Origin: Catenulispora sp. MAP5-51
Lineage (GTDB): Bacteria; Actinomycetota; Actinomycetes; Streptomycetales; Catenulisporaceae
NCBI RefSeq assembly: GCF_041261205.1
Contig: NZ_JBGCCH010000004.1
Span: 248,001-312,000, forward strand
DNA: 64,000 nucleotides
Direction of reading: 5' to 3'
The translations under genes were made by a program, and so were the position numbers. Under the pieces are notes generated by a model. It ran no database searches. It had not been told where the DNA came from and worked only from the letters and a program-made list of their open reading frames with translations. Shown here piece by piece: positions 8,649 to 18,240 of the stretch (position 1 is the stretch's first letter; each line of letters opens with the position of its first letter).

Positions 8649-10247
8649 ATGTCCGGCACCGTGTCCCCAGCGACTCCTCAGGCATCTCCGCGCCGCACTG
8701 TGGCCCTGGTCACGCTGGGCTGCGCCCGTAACGACGTGGACTCCGAGGAGCTGGCCGGCCGGCTCGCGGCCGACGGCTGGGATCTGGTCGACGATCCCAA
8801 CGGCGCGGACATCGCGGTGGTGAACACCTGCGGGTTCGTCGAGGCCGCCAAGAAGGACTCCATCGACACCCTGATCGCCGCCGCCGACGCGAAGGCCGAG
8901 AGTGCTTCGGGGGCCGGCCCCAAGGCCGTCGTCGCCGTCGGCTGTCTGGCCGAGCGCTACGGGCAGCAGCTGGCCGAGGCGCTGCCGGAGGCCGACGCGG
9001 TCCTGGGCTTCGACGACTACCAGGACATCAGCTCGCGGTTGAACTCGATCCTGCACGGCGAGCGCCCGGTCTCGCACGTCCCGCGCGACCGGCGCACGCT
9101 GCTGCCGCTGACCCCGGTGGACCGGCAGGCCGCCAAGGGCGGCGTCGCGGTGCCGGGCCACGGCGACGCCGGCGACACCGAGGACGCCGCCGCGACCGCC
9201 GCGACCGCCGCAGTCGGGACTGAGACCGCTGCCGCCGAGCGCCCCGACGACCCGACCCTGTCCCCGGTCGCCCCGCCGACCCGCCGCGTGGTGCGCCGCC
9301 GCCTGGACGACGGCCCCTCGGCCCCGCTGAAGCTGGCCTCCGGCTGCGACCGCCGCTGCTCGTTCTGCGCGATCCCGGCCTTCCGCGGCTCCTACCTGTC
9401 CCGCCGCCCGCACGACATCCTCGACGAGGCCCGCTGGCTGGCCGGCCAGGGGGTGCGCGAGCTGGTCCTGGTCTCGGAGAACTCCACCTCCTACGGCAAG
9501 GACCTCGGCGACCTGAAGCTGCTGGAGACGCTGCTTCCGGAGCTGACCGCGATCGACGGCGTGGACTGGCTCCGGGTCAGCTACTTGCAGCCGGCCGAGA
9601 TGCGCCCGACGCTGATCGACGTGATGGCTTCCACCGAGGGCGTCGTGCCCTACTTCGATCTCTCCTTCCAGCACTCGTCCCCCGGGCTGCTGCGCAGGAT
9701 GCGCCGCTTCGGCGGCACCGACTCGTTCCTGGAGCTGCTGGAGGCCATCCGCACCCGGGTCCCGCACGCCGGGGTCCGCTCCAACTTCATCGTCGGCTTC
9801 CCGGGCGAGAGCGCCGCGGACTTCGAGGAGCTGGAGACGTTCCTGTCGCAGGCGCGGCTGGACGCGATCGGCGTGTTCGGATACTCCGACGAGGACGGCA
9901 CCGAGGCCGCCGGCTACGAGGGCAAGCTCGACGAGGACGAGATCGCCGAGCGCGTGGCGCACCTGACCGGTCTGGCCGAGGAGCTGACCGCGCAGCGTGC
10001 CGAGGACCGGATCGGCGAACGTATCGACGTGCTCGTGGAATCCGTGGCGCACGACGGCGTGGCCGAGGGCCGCGCGGCGTTCCAGGGCCCGGAGGTCGAC
10101 GGCTCGGTCATGCTGGTCCCGGCCCTGGAGCCGGGCGCCCCCGAGGTGGAGCTGGTGCCGGGCGCGATCGTGCCGGCGAAGGTGGTCGGGAGCGAGGGAG
10201 TGGATCTGCACGCCGTGGCGATCACTCCCCTAAGCTTGGTCGGGTGA
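8649..10247 (+). CDS. rimO: Ribosomal protein S12 methylthiotransferase RimO
   Basis: Radical-SAM enzyme that methylthiolates the conserved Asp of ribosomal protein S12. The N-terminal UPF0004 domain carries the three auxiliary-cluster cysteines (LGCARND ~25, NTCGF, VGCLAE). The radical SAM CxxxCxxC appears as CDRRCSFC (~233-240) and a TRAM domain ends the protein. Between the two cluster domains there is an Ala/Thr-rich insert of about 50 residues not needed by the fold. ATG 8649 is chosen over the upstream TTG: TAGCCT at 8636-8641 lies 7 nt before it, the leaderless pattern seen elsewhere in this window. The 3' end overlaps pgsA by 4 bp. Confidence 0.92.
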   Translation: MSGTVSPATPQASPRRTVALVTLGCARNDVDSEELAGRLAADGWDLVDDPNGADIAVVNTCGFVEAAKKDSIDTLIAAADAKAESASGAGPKAVVAVGCLAERYGQQLAEALPEADAVLGFDDYQDISSRLNSILHGERPVSHVPRDRRTLLPLTPVDRQAAKGGVAVPGHGDAGDTEDAAATAATAAVGTETAAAERPDDPTLSPVAPPTRRVVRRRLDDGPSAPLKLASGCDRRCSFCAIPAFRGSYLSRRPHDILDEARWLAGQGVRELVLVSENSTSYGKDLGDLKLLETLLPELTAIDGVDWLRVSYLQPAEMRPTLIDVMASTEGVVPYFDLSFQHSSPGLLRRMRRFGGTDSFLELLEAIRTRVPHAGVRSNFIVGFPGESAADFEELETFLSQARLDAIGVFGYSDEDGTEAAGYEGKLDEDEIAERVAHLTGLAEELTAQRAEDRIGERIDVLVESVAHDGVAEGRAAFQGPEVDGSVMLVPALEPGAPEVELVPGAIVPAKVVGSEGVDLHAVAITPLSLVG

Positions 10248-10846
10248 AGCCCGCGCCCCCAGACCCGCTGACGCAGGAGGCGTCCCCGGCGGGTCTGTGG
10301 AACATGGCCAACATCCTGACGATGGTGCGGCTGCTGCTGGTCCCGGTCTTCGGGTACCTGCTCGCGCACGACCACGGCCAGTCGGCCGCGTGGCGGGGCA
10401 TGGCCTGCGCGGTGTTCGTGGTCGCCAACATCACCGACACCCTGGACGGCAAGGTCGCCCGGTCCCGCAACCTGGTCACCGACTTCGGCAAGATCGCCGA
10501 CCCCATCGCCGACAAGGCCCTGATGGGCACCGCGCTGGTGATCCTCAGCGCGCTCGGCGAGCTGAACTGGTGGGTCACGATCGTGATACTGACCCGCGAA
10601 CTGGGCGTCACGCTGCTGCGGTTCTGGGTGCTGAAGTACGGCGTGATCGCGGCCAGCCAGGGCGGCAAGCTCAAGACCTTCCTGCAGGGCTTCGCGATCC
10701 TCTTCTACCTGATCCCGACCTCGGCGCAGTGGTGGCACTGGGTGAGCGTGGTGACGATGGCCGCCGCGCTGGTGCTGACGGTGGTGACCGGGGTGGACTA
10801 CGTCGTGCGGGCGGTCCGGCTGCGGCTGGCCGGGGTGAAGCGGTGA
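10244..10846 (+). CDS. pgsA: CDP-diacylglycerol-glycerol-3-phosphate 3-phosphatidyltransferase
   Basis: Membrane enzyme that makes phosphatidylglycerol phosphate, the precursor of phosphatidylglycerol and cardiolipin. The CDP-alcohol phosphatidyltransferase signature is intact: [26 protein letters not shown] (~65-90) contains all metal-binding Asp residues. There are about five membrane helices in 200 aa. GTG 10244 overlaps the rimO stop. A TAAGCT box at 10231-10236, 7 nt before the start, could also give pgsA its own leaderless transcript. The gene is followed by a GTGA overlap into the CinA-domain gene. Confidence 0.93.
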   Translation: MKPAPPDPLTQEASPAGLWNMANILTMVRLLLVPVFGYLLAHDHGQSAAWRGMACAVFVVANITDTLDGKVARSRNLVTDFGKIADPIADKALMGTALVILSALGELNWWVTIVILTRELGVTLLRFWVLKYGVIAASQGGKLKTFLQGFAILFYLIPTSAQWWHWVSVVTMAAALVLTVVTGVDYVVRAVRLRLAGVKR

Positions 10847-11337
10847 GCGCGGACGGGGCCGCGGACGGGACCGCGGAGCTGGCGGCCAGGCTCGTCGCGG
10901 ACGGGACCGCGCAGGACTTCACGGTCGCGGTCGCGGAGTCCCTCACCGGAGGGCTGCTGGCGGCGGCGATCACCTCGGTCCCGGGCGCCTCGCAGGTCTT
11001 CCGTGGCTCGGTGACCGCCTACGCCACCGACATCAAGGCCTCGGTGCTCGGCGTCGACGCCGACCTGCTGGCCCGCGAGGGCGCCGTGGACGCCGAGGTG
11101 GCACGGCAGATGGCGGAGGGCGTGCGGCGCTTGTTCGGGGCCACGGTGGGCCTGGCGACGACCGGGGTGGCCGGTCCGACGCAACAGGACGGCAAGCCGG
11201 TGGGACTCGTCTACATCGGGTACGCGAGCGCGGGTTCCGAGCCGGTCGCCGAAGAACTCCGGCTGGACGGCGACCGCGAGGCGATCCGCGCGCAGACCGT
11301 GCGGAACGCTCTGGCCCTCGCCTTCAAGAACGGCTGA
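10843..11337 (+). CDS. pncC: CinA C-terminal domain protein (PncC-type NMN amidohydrolase)
   Basis: Single-domain 164-aa CinA family protein. The family deamidates nicotinamide mononucleotide to recycle NAD. Signatures are AESLTGGLLAAAITSVPGAS (~28-47), FRGSVTAYATDIK and TTGVAGPTQQDGKPVGLVY (~106-125). The N-terminal MoCF-like domain of long CinA proteins is absent. GTG 10843 overlaps the pgsA stop, so translation is probably coupled. Other actinobacteria usually carry a ClgR-type HTH gene next; here a convergent PAP2 gene overlaps the 3' end by 14 bp instead. Confidence 0.9.
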   Translation: MSADGAADGTAELAARLVADGTAQDFTVAVAESLTGGLLAAAITSVPGASQVFRGSVTAYATDIKASVLGVDADLLAREGAVDAEVARQMAEGVRRLFGATVGLATTGVAGPTQQDGKPVGLVYIGYASAGSEPVAEELRLDGDREAIRAQTVRNALALAFKNG

Positions 11338-12112
11338 TCCGGAACCCGAGCACCCGCGCCACGCCGAAGAGCGCGGCGCCGCACAACGCGTACGACCCCA
11401 GCACGTCCGACACCCAGTGGTAGTCCATCCACACCAGCGAGAAGCCCACGGCCAGCGCCCAAAGCGTCATCGCGATGGCGATCGCGATCCGCGCCCGGTG
11501 CCCGGTGAACACGAAGGCCAGGATCAGCGCCGCGGTCCCGTAGCCCAGCATCGTGTTGCCGGTGTGGCCGGACGGGAAGTAGCCGAGGCCGCCGGACATC
11601 GCCTGGCCGGCCATGCTAGGGCCGGGACGGTTGCCGATCGCCTTCAGGAACAGCACGACCAGCAGGGCCGCGTAGCCGGCCGTCATCGCCAGGACCGGGC
11701 GCCAGCTGCGGCGCACGGCCGCCGCGTTGAGGCCGACCAGCGCCAGCGCGACCACGGGCACCTGGATCTGGAACGGCACCCCGTGGACCGAGACGCCGCC
11801 GCCGAGGTCGGCGATGCCCTTGAAGAGCGGCCAGCGGTGCTTGCCGTCCGTCGCGTGCGCGACGTCCTGGACGTGGTTCCGGGCCCACAGGTCGAACGAG
11901 GTCAGGAAGGTCGGCCGGGCCAGGACGAGCACCCACAGCACGAGGAAGACGCCCAGCAGGATCAGCGGGATCCGGATCTCGGGCTGCCGCAGAGCACGGC
12001 GCCGGTCCGGGGCCGGTTTCCCCGTGCCCGGTCCGGCGGCCGGGACTTCTTCCCGGACGGTACCGGGCTCGCCGGTGCCCGAGGCGGAAGCGGCGATCTG
12101 CGCATCTGTCAT
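11324..12112 (-). CDS. PAP2 family membrane phosphatase
   Basis: Integral-membrane acid phosphatase of the PAP2 type, acting on lipid phosphates or pyrophosphates such as phosphatidic acid or undecaprenyl pyrophosphate. The three catalytic motifs are present: KAIGNRPGPS, PSGHTGN and DYHWVSDVLGS. About six membrane helices follow a hydrophilic N-terminus of ~45 residues. ATG 12112 is used; an in-frame ATG at 12130 is possible and neither has a clear ribosome binding site. The gene is divergent from the SDR at 12154 and converges on pncC with a 14-bp overlap. Confidence 0.85.
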   Translation of the reverse strand: MTDAQIAASASGTGEPGTVREEVPAAGPGTGKPAPDRRRALRQPEIRIPLILLGVFLVLWVLVLARPTFLTSFDLWARNHVQDVAHATDGKHRWPLFKGIADLGGGVSVHGVPFQIQVPVVALALVGLNAAAVRRSWRPVLAMTAGYAALLVVLFLKAIGNRPGPSMAGQAMSGGLGYFPSGHTGNTMLGYGTAALILAFVFTGHRARIAIAIAMTLWALAVGFSLVWMDYHWVSDVLGSYALCGAALFGVARVLGFRISRS

Positions 12113-12153
12113 CAAGAGCAACTCTCGCATACGCCGACCGCTAGCGTGCCGGT

Positions 12154-12891
12154 ATGGAACGCGTCACCATCATCACCGGGGGCGGCCGGGGCATCGGCCG
12201 GGCCACCGCGCTTCGCCTGGCCCGCGACGGCCACGACATCGCCTTCAGCTATCTCAGCGACGACACCGCGGCGTCGGCGACGGCCGCCGAGGTCCGCGAT
12301 CTCGGGCGCCGCTGCGTGGCGGTCAAGATGGACACCACCGACGAGGGGGATGTGGAGCGGCTCTTCGACACGGCGATCGATGAACTCGGCGGGCTGACCG
12401 GGCTGGTGAACAACGCCGGCGTGACCGGGCCGCTGACCCGGCTCGTCGACGCCGACGCCGCGGACATCCGCCGGGTGGTCGATGTGAACGTGGTCGGTTA
12501 TCTGCTGTGCTGTCGGCGGGCGGCCAAGGAGATGGCGTTGCGCGGGGGCGGCGCGATCGTGAACGTCTCCTCCGGCGCGGCCACACGCGGCTCGCCGGGC
12601 GAATACGTGCACTACGCCGGAGCCAAGGCCGCCGTCGACTCGATCACCGTGGGCTTGGCGCAGGAACTGGGCCCCGAAGGGATCAGGGTGAACTCGGTGC
12701 AGGCCGGGGTCACGCGCACCCGCATCCACGCCGACATGGGGGACGCGGACCGCGCCGAGAAGCGCGGCGCGATGCTGCCCCTGGGCCGGCCCGGGGAGCC
12801 GGAGGAGATCGCGGCGGCCATCGCCTGGCTGCTGAGCGAGGAGTCGAGTTTCACCACCGGTGCGGTGCTCCGGGTGGCCGGGGGCAATTGA
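12154..12891 (+). CDS. Short-chain dehydrogenase/reductase (SDR), FabG-like
   Basis: Classical 245-aa SDR using NAD(P)H. The cofactor glycine motif TGGGRGIG (~8-15), NNAG (~88-91), catalytic Ser in NVSSGAA and the YAGAK (Tyr-x-x-x-Lys) pair (~152-156) are all present. The substrate is not predictable. TAGCGT at 12142-12147 ends 6 nt before the ATG, a probable leaderless promoter. The gene stands alone between the PAP2 gene and the response regulator. Confidence 0.9.
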   Translation: MERVTIITGGGRGIGRATALRLARDGHDIAFSYLSDDTAASATAAEVRDLGRRCVAVKMDTTDEGDVERLFDTAIDELGGLTGLVNNAGVTGPLTRLVDADAADIRRVVDVNVVGYLLCCRRAAKEMALRGGGAIVNVSSGAATRGSPGEYVHYAGAKAAVDSITVGLAQELGPEGIRVNSVQAGVTRTRIHADMGDADRAEKRGAMLPLGRPGEPEEIAAAIAWLLSEESSFTTGAVLRVAGGN

Positions 12892-12912
12892 GCGCCGGTG
12901 CGCGGGCCGGTC

Positions 12913-13578
12913 CTATCCGGCCCGTACCACGCCGCCTTCATAGGCGCTGATCACCAGTTGGGCCCGGTCGCGGGCCCCGAGTTTGGCGAGCAGCGCCGAC
13001 ATGTGGGTCTTGACCGTCGACATCGAGACGAAGAGTTCGGCGCCGATCTCGGTGTTCGACAGGCCGCGCGCGACGAGGGCCAGGACCTCGCGTTCGCGCG
13101 CGGTCAGCTGGTCCAGGGCGGCGTCCGGCGGCGCCACGGAGCGCTTCGCCGCTGTGCGTCCCCTGACGAACTCGGTGATCAGCCTGCGGGTCGCGGCCGG
13201 GGTCAGCAGGGCCTCGCCGCCGCGGATCACCTCGACCGCCTTGACCAGATCGGCCGGCGGCGAGTCCTTGAGCAGGAAGCCGCTGGCGCCGGCGAGCAGG
13301 CCCTCGTAGACGTACTCGTCGAGGTCGAAGGTGGTCAGGATCAGGACCCGGACGGCCGGGTCGGCCGCGGTGATCCGACGGGTGGCCGCGATGCCGTCCA
13401 GGACCGGCATCCGGACGTCCATCAGGACCAGGTCCGGGCGCAGTTCGCCGGCCATTTCCACGGCCTGCGCGCCGTTCGCGGCCTCGCCGACCACCACGCA
13501 GCCGTCGTAGCCGTTGACCAGGGCCCGCAGCGAAGCGCGCAGCAGCGCCTGGTCGTCGGCGATCAGGATGCGGCTCAT
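12913..13578 (-). CDS. NarL/FixJ-type LuxR response regulator
   Basis: Receiver plus LuxR HTH protein of 221 aa. The receiver has the acidic pair (ADDQALL), the phospho-acceptor Asp in VLMDVRMP (~54) and the switch Thr/Lys segment LTTFD...LLKDSPP. The HTH (~150-210) reads LTAREREVLALVARGLSNTEIGAELFVSMSTVKTHMSALLAKLG. It overlaps the upstream histidine kinase gene by ATGA. The pair probably controls the divergent ABC exporter at 14924-16612. Confidence 0.92.
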   Translation of the reverse strand: MSRILIADDQALLRASLRALVNGYDGCVVVGEAANGAQAVEMAGELRPDLVLMDVRMPVLDGIAATRRITAADPAVRVLILTTFDLDEYVYEGLLAGASGFLLKDSPPADLVKAVEVIRGGEALLTPAATRRLITEFVRGRTAAKRSVAPPDAALDQLTAREREVLALVARGLSNTEIGAELFVSMSTVKTHMSALLAKLGARDRAQLVISAYEGGVVRAG

Positions 13579-14795
13579 GCCGGGAACCCCGCCGTCACCA
13601 CGAATCCGCCGCCGTCCGCGGGCCCGGCCGAGAACGTGCCGCCGAACAGCGCGGCGCGCTCGGCCATGCCGCGCAGGCCATGCCCGGGCGGGCCGACGGG
13701 GGCGGGCGGCAGACCGTCGGGCGGCGGGGGATTGGCGATCGTGACCGTCACCTCGTGCGGCTCGAAGCGCAGCAGCACCGAGCCGGAACCGGTCCGGGCG
13801 TGTCGCAGGATGTTGGTCAGCGACTCCTGCACGATGCGGTACACCGCCAGGCCGACGGCGGCCGGGATGGCCCGGCGCTCGCCCTCCTCCCGCAGGCCGA
13901 TACGCAGGCCTGCCTGTGCCGCCTGGGCGATGAGGGCGCCGATGTCGGGCAGGTCCGGGACCGGTTCGCGCTCCGGCGCCGTTTCGTGGGCAGACGTTGT
14001 GGGGGCAGACGCCGTGGGCCCGTCGGTGTTCGGTGTCGGCGCGGCGCGCAGGACGCCGAGCAGTCGGCGCATGTCACCCATCGCCGTGCGGCCGGTCTCC
14101 TCGATCGCGGTCAACGTGGTGCGCATCTGCTCGGCCTCGTGCTGGCGGAACACCGCCACCCCGGCCTGCACGGTGATCAGGCTGAGCGCGTGCGCCACGA
14201 CGTCGTGCAGCTCCCGCGCGATGCGCAGTTTCTCCTCGGCCATTCTGGAGGCTACCTCGGCCTCTATCCGGCGGGCGCGCACGGCGGCGAAGGCCGAGCG
14301 GTACTGCCGCTGCTGGCGCACGAGATAGCCGGTCAGGGACGGCGCGACGCCGATCGCGACCCCGCTGAGCCCGACGACCGACGGCGGGTAGTGCAGGTCG
14401 GTCAAGATCGCCACCGCCACCACCAGCACCCCGGCGGAGGCCAGCGCGGTGACGCGGCCCGGGCGGGTCGTCGCGACGGTGTAGAGCGCGAACATCATCG
14501 CGAACGGTCCGTAGTCGTCGTAGGGCGGCACGGACGTGGCCAGCGTGATGGTCGCGGCGGTGAGCAGCAGGCAGACGGCCATCGGGAAGCGGCGGCGGGC
14601 CGGGAAGACCAGCGTCACCGCGATGACCAGCAGCGCCAACCACGGATTCTGGTGCACCGGGCCGCTCGGCCGGGCCCCTCCCACCGGCAGCAGGAACATC
14701 AGCGCCAGCGCGGTGTCCAGCGCGACCCAGTGCCAAGGGCGCATCCGAGGTATCCGCGGGGCGAGCGGGACGGGACGTGCCGCGACATCGGCCAT
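13575..14795 (-). CDS. Membrane sensor histidine kinase (HisKA_3)
   Basis: Partner kinase of the response regulator that follows it. About five to six membrane helices (~22-165) are followed by a HisKA_3 dimerisation domain with the phospho-His in RIARELHDVVAHALSL (~205) and an HATPase domain (RIVQESLTNILRHA, then GHGLRGMAERAALFGG). ATG 14795 is preferred over the upstream TTG: TACCGT (plus strand 14802-14807) sits 6 nt before it. Little extracytoplasmic sequence is visible, so it probably senses the membrane, as in kinases that guard against cell-envelope antibiotics. Confidence 0.88.
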   Translation of the reverse strand: MADVAARPVPLAPRIPRMRPWHWVALDTALALMFLLPVGGARPSGPVHQNPWLALLVIAVTLVFPARRRFPMAVCLLLTAATITLATSVPPYDDYGPFAMMFALYTVATTRPGRVTALASAGVLVVAVAILTDLHYPPSVVGLSGVAIGVAPSLTGYLVRQQRQYRSAFAAVRARRIEAEVASRMAEEKLRIARELHDVVAHALSLITVQAGVAVFRQHEAEQMRTTLTAIEETGRTAMGDMRRLLGVLRAAPTPNTDGPTASAPTTSAHETAPEREPVPDLPDIGALIAQAAQAGLRIGLREEGERRAIPAAVGLAVYRIVQESLTNILRHARTGSGSVLLRFEPHEVTVTIANPPPPDGLPPAPVGPPGHGLRGMAERAALFGGTFSAGPADGGGFVVTAGFPA

Positions 14796-14923
14796 CTGCT
14801 GACGGTAAGCCCGCGGACACGCGGTGATCAACGCCGTCGGCCGGAAACCATACCCGGGTAGGAGACCGGGGGATCGGCCCGTGCTCCGATGTGCCCGCGC
14901 CCGGTTTCTCCGACCCTTGATAC

Positions 14924-15832
14924 ATGATCGAGATCGAGGACCTGAGCAAACGCTACGGCGACAGATACGCGGTGCGCGACCTGACGTTCAGCGTGCGTCC
15001 GGGCCGGGTGACCGGGTTCCTGGGGCCGAACGGCGCAGGGAAGTCCACCACCATGCGCGCCGTCCTCGGCCTGGACCTGCCGACGTCCGGCCGGATCCGG
15101 GTCGACGGCCGGCCCTACGCCGCGCTGGAGCGGCCGCTGACGCATGTCGGCATGCTGCTCGACGCCGGGGGCGTGCATCCCGGCCGCAGCGCGCGTCAGC
15201 ATCTGCGGGCCGTGGCCGCGGCGGGAAGGCTTTCCGGGCGGCGGGTGGACGAGGTGCTGGCCCGGGTCGGGCTGACCGACGTGGCCCGGCACCGGGTCGG
15301 CGGCTTCAGCCTCGGCATGCGGCAGCGGCTGGGGATCGCGACCGCACTGCTCGGCGATCCCGGGATTCTGATGTTCGACGAGCCGGTCAACGGCCTCGAT
15401 CCGGAGGGCATCCGCTGGATCAGGGATCTGATGAAGGCGTTGGCGGCCGAGGGGCGCACGGTGTTCGTCTCCAGCCACCTGATGAGCGAGATGGAGAACA
15501 CCGCCGACCACTTGGTGGTGATCGGGCGCGGCCGGCTGATCGCCGACATCCCGGCCCGCGAATTGATCGAGCGGTACAGCGGCGGGTTCCTGAGCGTGCG
15601 CACCGATGATCCCGGCCGGCTGATCACGGTGCTGGCGGCGGCCGGGGCGCAGGTCACGCCCGAGGGCCCGGACACGGTGCGGGTGGTCGGGTTGGCCGCG
15701 GACGTCGTGGCCCGGCTGGCGTACGGAGCCGGGGTGTTGGTGCTCGACCTGGCGCGGCATACGACGTCGTTGGAGGACGCCTATCTGCGGCTGACCGATG
15801 CCGCGGTCGAATACCGGGGGGCGCAGTCATGA
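14924..15832 (+). CDS. ABC transporter ATP-binding protein (ABC-2/drug-exporter type)
   Basis: ATPase subunit, 302 aa. Walker A GPNGAGKST (~37-45), signature-region FSLGMRQRL (a degenerate LSGGQ typical of this exporter class), Walker B ILMFDEP followed by VNGLDPEG, and the switch His in VSSHLM are present. A C-terminal ~80-residue extension is usual for BcrA/NatA-type exporters. It is followed 30 bp later by its permease and lies divergent from the kinase/regulator pair. Export of a peptide antibiotic or lipid is plausible but not shown. Confidence 0.9.
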   Translation: MIEIEDLSKRYGDRYAVRDLTFSVRPGRVTGFLGPNGAGKSTTMRAVLGLDLPTSGRIRVDGRPYAALERPLTHVGMLLDAGGVHPGRSARQHLRAVAAAGRLSGRRVDEVLARVGLTDVARHRVGGFSLGMRQRLGIATALLGDPGILMFDEPVNGLDPEGIRWIRDLMKALAAEGRTVFVSSHLMSEMENTADHLVVIGRGRLIADIPARELIERYSGGFLSVRTDDPGRLITVLAAAGAQVTPEGPDTVRVVGLAADVVARLAYGAGVLVLDLARHTTSLEDAYLRLTDAAVEYRGAQS

Positions 15833-15862
15833 TCACAGCAGTCGGACACCGAGGGGGCAGGC

Positions 15863-16612
15863 GTGATCGCATCGGAGTGGATCAAGCTGTGGAGCGTGCG
15901 CTCGACGTGGTTCGCGCTGTACGTCGCGGCGGCCGGGACGATCGGGCTCGCGGCGACCTATGCGCTGGTCGCGAAGACCGGGGACGTCGAGCCGACGGAC
16001 GCGTTGCAGGGCGCGGTCTTCGGGCAGCTGGCGTTCGGTGTGCTCGGTGTGTTGGTGGTGTCCTCGGAATTCACCACCGGGCTGATCCGCACGACGTTCG
16101 CGACCGTGCCGCAGCGGCGGGTGGTGATCGCGGCGAAGGCCGGGCTGCTGTTCGCGGTCCTGCTGGTCGTGGGGGAGGTGCTCGCGTTCGCGGCGTTCTG
16201 CACCGCGCAAATCCTGTTCGCGCAGCGCGGCGTGCACTTCTCGCCGGCCGATCACGACATGGTGGTCTCGGTGCTCGGGTGCGGGTTCTACATGGCGTTC
16301 ATCGGGATGTTCGGGTTCTGCGTCGGGGTGCTTCTGCGGCGGACCACGGCCGCCGTGTCGACGTTCTTCGGGATCGTCTTCGTGGCGATGGGAGTGATCC
16401 CGGCTCTGTTACCGAACGGGGTGCGCGCGCAGGCCGTGCGGCTGACGTTCACCAAGGTCGGCGAGGCGATGGCCACCCCGGCGCGGAGCACGCCGCGGAT
16501 GCCCGCGGACTACGTGCTCGGGACGGGGGAGGCGTGGGGTGTGTGCCTGCTGTACCTGGCGATCTCGGTCGTGGTGCCGCTGCTGGTGGTCACCCGCCGC
16601 GACACCGACTAG
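15863..16612 (+). CDS. ABC-2 type transporter permease
   Basis: Membrane partner of the ATPase just upstream, 249 aa with about six helices. The start MIASEWIKLWSVRSTW is the typical coupling helix of ABC-2 permeases, followed by VVSSEFTTGLIRTTFATVPQR. GTG 15863 has a purine-rich GAGGGGGCAGG before it. The gene ends 5 bp before the stop of the convergent MFS gene. Confidence 0.88.
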   Translation: MIASEWIKLWSVRSTWFALYVAAAGTIGLAATYALVAKTGDVEPTDALQGAVFGQLAFGVLGVLVVSSEFTTGLIRTTFATVPQRRVVIAAKAGLLFAVLLVVGEVLAFAAFCTAQILFAQRGVHFSPADHDMVVSVLGCGFYMAFIGMFGFCVGVLLRRTTAAVSTFFGIVFVAMGVIPALLPNGVRAQAVRLTFTKVGEAMATPARSTPRMPADYVLGTGEAWGVCLLYLAISVVVPLLVVTRRDTD

Positions 16613-16617
16613 GCCGC

Positions 16618-18138
16618 TCACATGGGGACGGCGGCGTTTTGTTCTTCCGGGTCCCCCTTCGGCGCGCCCCATCGGTAGAGCAGGAAGCAGATCACCGTGC
16701 CGACGAAGAAGAACGCGGCGGACCAGCGGTAGGCGGTGGCGTAGCTGTGCAGGTTGGCCTGCGCGGTGACCAGCGACGAGGGGGTCTTGCCCTTGGCGTA
16801 GTCCGTCGCGGCGCTGGCCGCCAGGGTGGACAGCAGGGCGACGCCGATGGAGCCGCCCACCTGCTGACAGGTGTTGACCATCGCGGAGGCGACGCCGGCG
16901 TCGTCGGCGCGCACGCCGTAGGTGGCCATGGCCATCGCCGGGGCGAAGATCAGGCCCAGGCCGAAGCCGAGGACCAGCAGCGGCGGCAGGACATGCGCGG
17001 GGTAGGTGCTGGTCAGGTCCAGCCGGGTCAGCCACAGCATGCCGATCCCGCCGAGCAGCATGCCCAGCGGCACCACGGGTCGGGGGCCCACCTTCGGCAG
17101 CAGGCTGATCGTCGCGATCTGTGCGGAGATCATCAGCATGGCGACCATCGGCAGGAAGGCCAGCCCGGTCCTGACCGGCGAGTAGGTGAGGATCTGCTGC
17201 ATGTAGTAGGTCAGGAACAGGAAGACGCCGAAGATCCCGGCGCCGGTGACGAACATGCCGAGGTAGGACGCGCCGCGGTTGCGCTCACCCGGCACCCGCA
17301 GCGGCAGCAGCGGGTGCGCGGCCCGTCTCTGCCACCAGACGAAGACGACGAGCAGCACACCGCCGATGATCAGGCTGACCCAGGACTGCGGCGAGCTCCA
17401 GCCCTTCGCCTCCGCCCGCGAGAAGCCGAAGACCAGCAGGAACAACCCGGTACAGGCGTAGGCAGTGCCCGGCAGGTCCAGGGACGGGCGGTTCTCGGGC
17501 CGGTGGTTCGGCACGTAGGCCAGCGCGCCGAGCAGGGCGATAGCGGCGACGAGCAGGTTGATGAACAGCGTCCAGCGCCAGTTCAGGTACTCGGTGAGCA
17601 GCCCGCCGAGCAGCAGCCCGATGGCGCCGCCGGCGCCGGCGACCGCCCCGTACACGGCGAACGCCCGGTTCCGCTCCGCCGGACGGGTGAAGGTGGTGGT
17701 CAGCGCGCTCAGCGCGGCCGGCGCGAGCAGCGCGCCGAACATCCCCTGCAGCGCCCGGCCGCCGATCAGCACCCCGACGTTCGGCGCGATCCCGGCCAGC
17801 GCCGAGGCCAGCCCGAACCCGACCAGCCCGCCGATCAGCGCCGTCCGCCGCCCGAACAGGTCGGCGAAACGGCCGCCGACGAGCAGCAACGAGCCGAAGG
17901 CCAGGGCGTAGGCGGTGACGATCCACTGCCGCGAGGCGTTGCTGAAGCCCAGATCCTGCTGCGCGGACGGCAGGGCGATGGTCACGACGGTCACGTCCAG
18001 CACCACCATCAGCTGCGCCAGGCTCACCACGCCCAGGATCATCCACTCGTGAGCCACACGCGGGCCGTACCGGGCGTCCTCCGCGGCTTGCTGTGCGGCT
18101 TGGGACTTGGTGGTGCCGCCGTCCGCCGGAGTTGTCAT
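16618..18138 (-). CDS. MFS transporter, DHA2 family (14 TM)
   Basis: Proton-coupled drug exporter of 506 aa. It opens with a hydrophilic ~30-residue N-terminus, then the helix-1 motif LMVVLDVTVVTIALPSA, motif A GRFADLFGRRTAL and motif C-like AGAGGAIGLLLGGLL. Fourteen hydrophobic stretches are discernible. ATG 18138 follows AGGAAGGGA at ideal spacing. No adjacent regulator is coupled to it. It is separated from the upstream sortase gene by the hairpin at 18191-18222. Confidence 0.9.
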   Translation of the reverse strand: MTTPADGGTTKSQAAQQAAEDARYGPRVAHEWMILGVVSLAQLMVVLDVTVVTIALPSAQQDLGFSNASRQWIVTAYALAFGSLLLVGGRFADLFGRRTALIGGLVGFGLASALAGIAPNVGVLIGGRALQGMFGALLAPAALSALTTTFTRPAERNRAFAVYGAVAGAGGAIGLLLGGLLTEYLNWRWTLFINLLVAAIALLGALAYVPNHRPENRPSLDLPGTAYACTGLFLLVFGFSRAEAKGWSSPQSWVSLIIGGVLLVVFVWWQRRAAHPLLPLRVPGERNRGASYLGMFVTGAGIFGVFLFLTYYMQQILTYSPVRTGLAFLPMVAMLMISAQIATISLLPKVGPRPVVPLGMLLGGIGMLWLTRLDLTSTYPAHVLPPLLVLGFGLGLIFAPAMAMATYGVRADDAGVASAMVNTCQQVGGSIGVALLSTLAASAATDYAKGKTPSSLVTAQANLHSYATAYRWSAAFFFVGTVICFLLYRWGAPKGDPEEQNAAVPM

Positions 18139-18190
18139 GTCGGTCCCTTCCTGGGCGACAAGATCAATGAGTCCGACGCTATGACGGAGC

Positions 18191-18222
18191 CGCGCCCGCC
18201 GCATGTCGAGGCGGCGGGCGCG
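18191..18222 (-). terminator. Hairpin after the sortase gene
   Basis: A perfect 12-bp stem (18191-18202 with 18211-18222) and 8-nt loop lie 18 bp past the sortase stop codon, separating it from the MFS gene. Confidence 0.7.
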
Positions 18223-18240
18223 GGGTGGGCGCCGTCTGTC

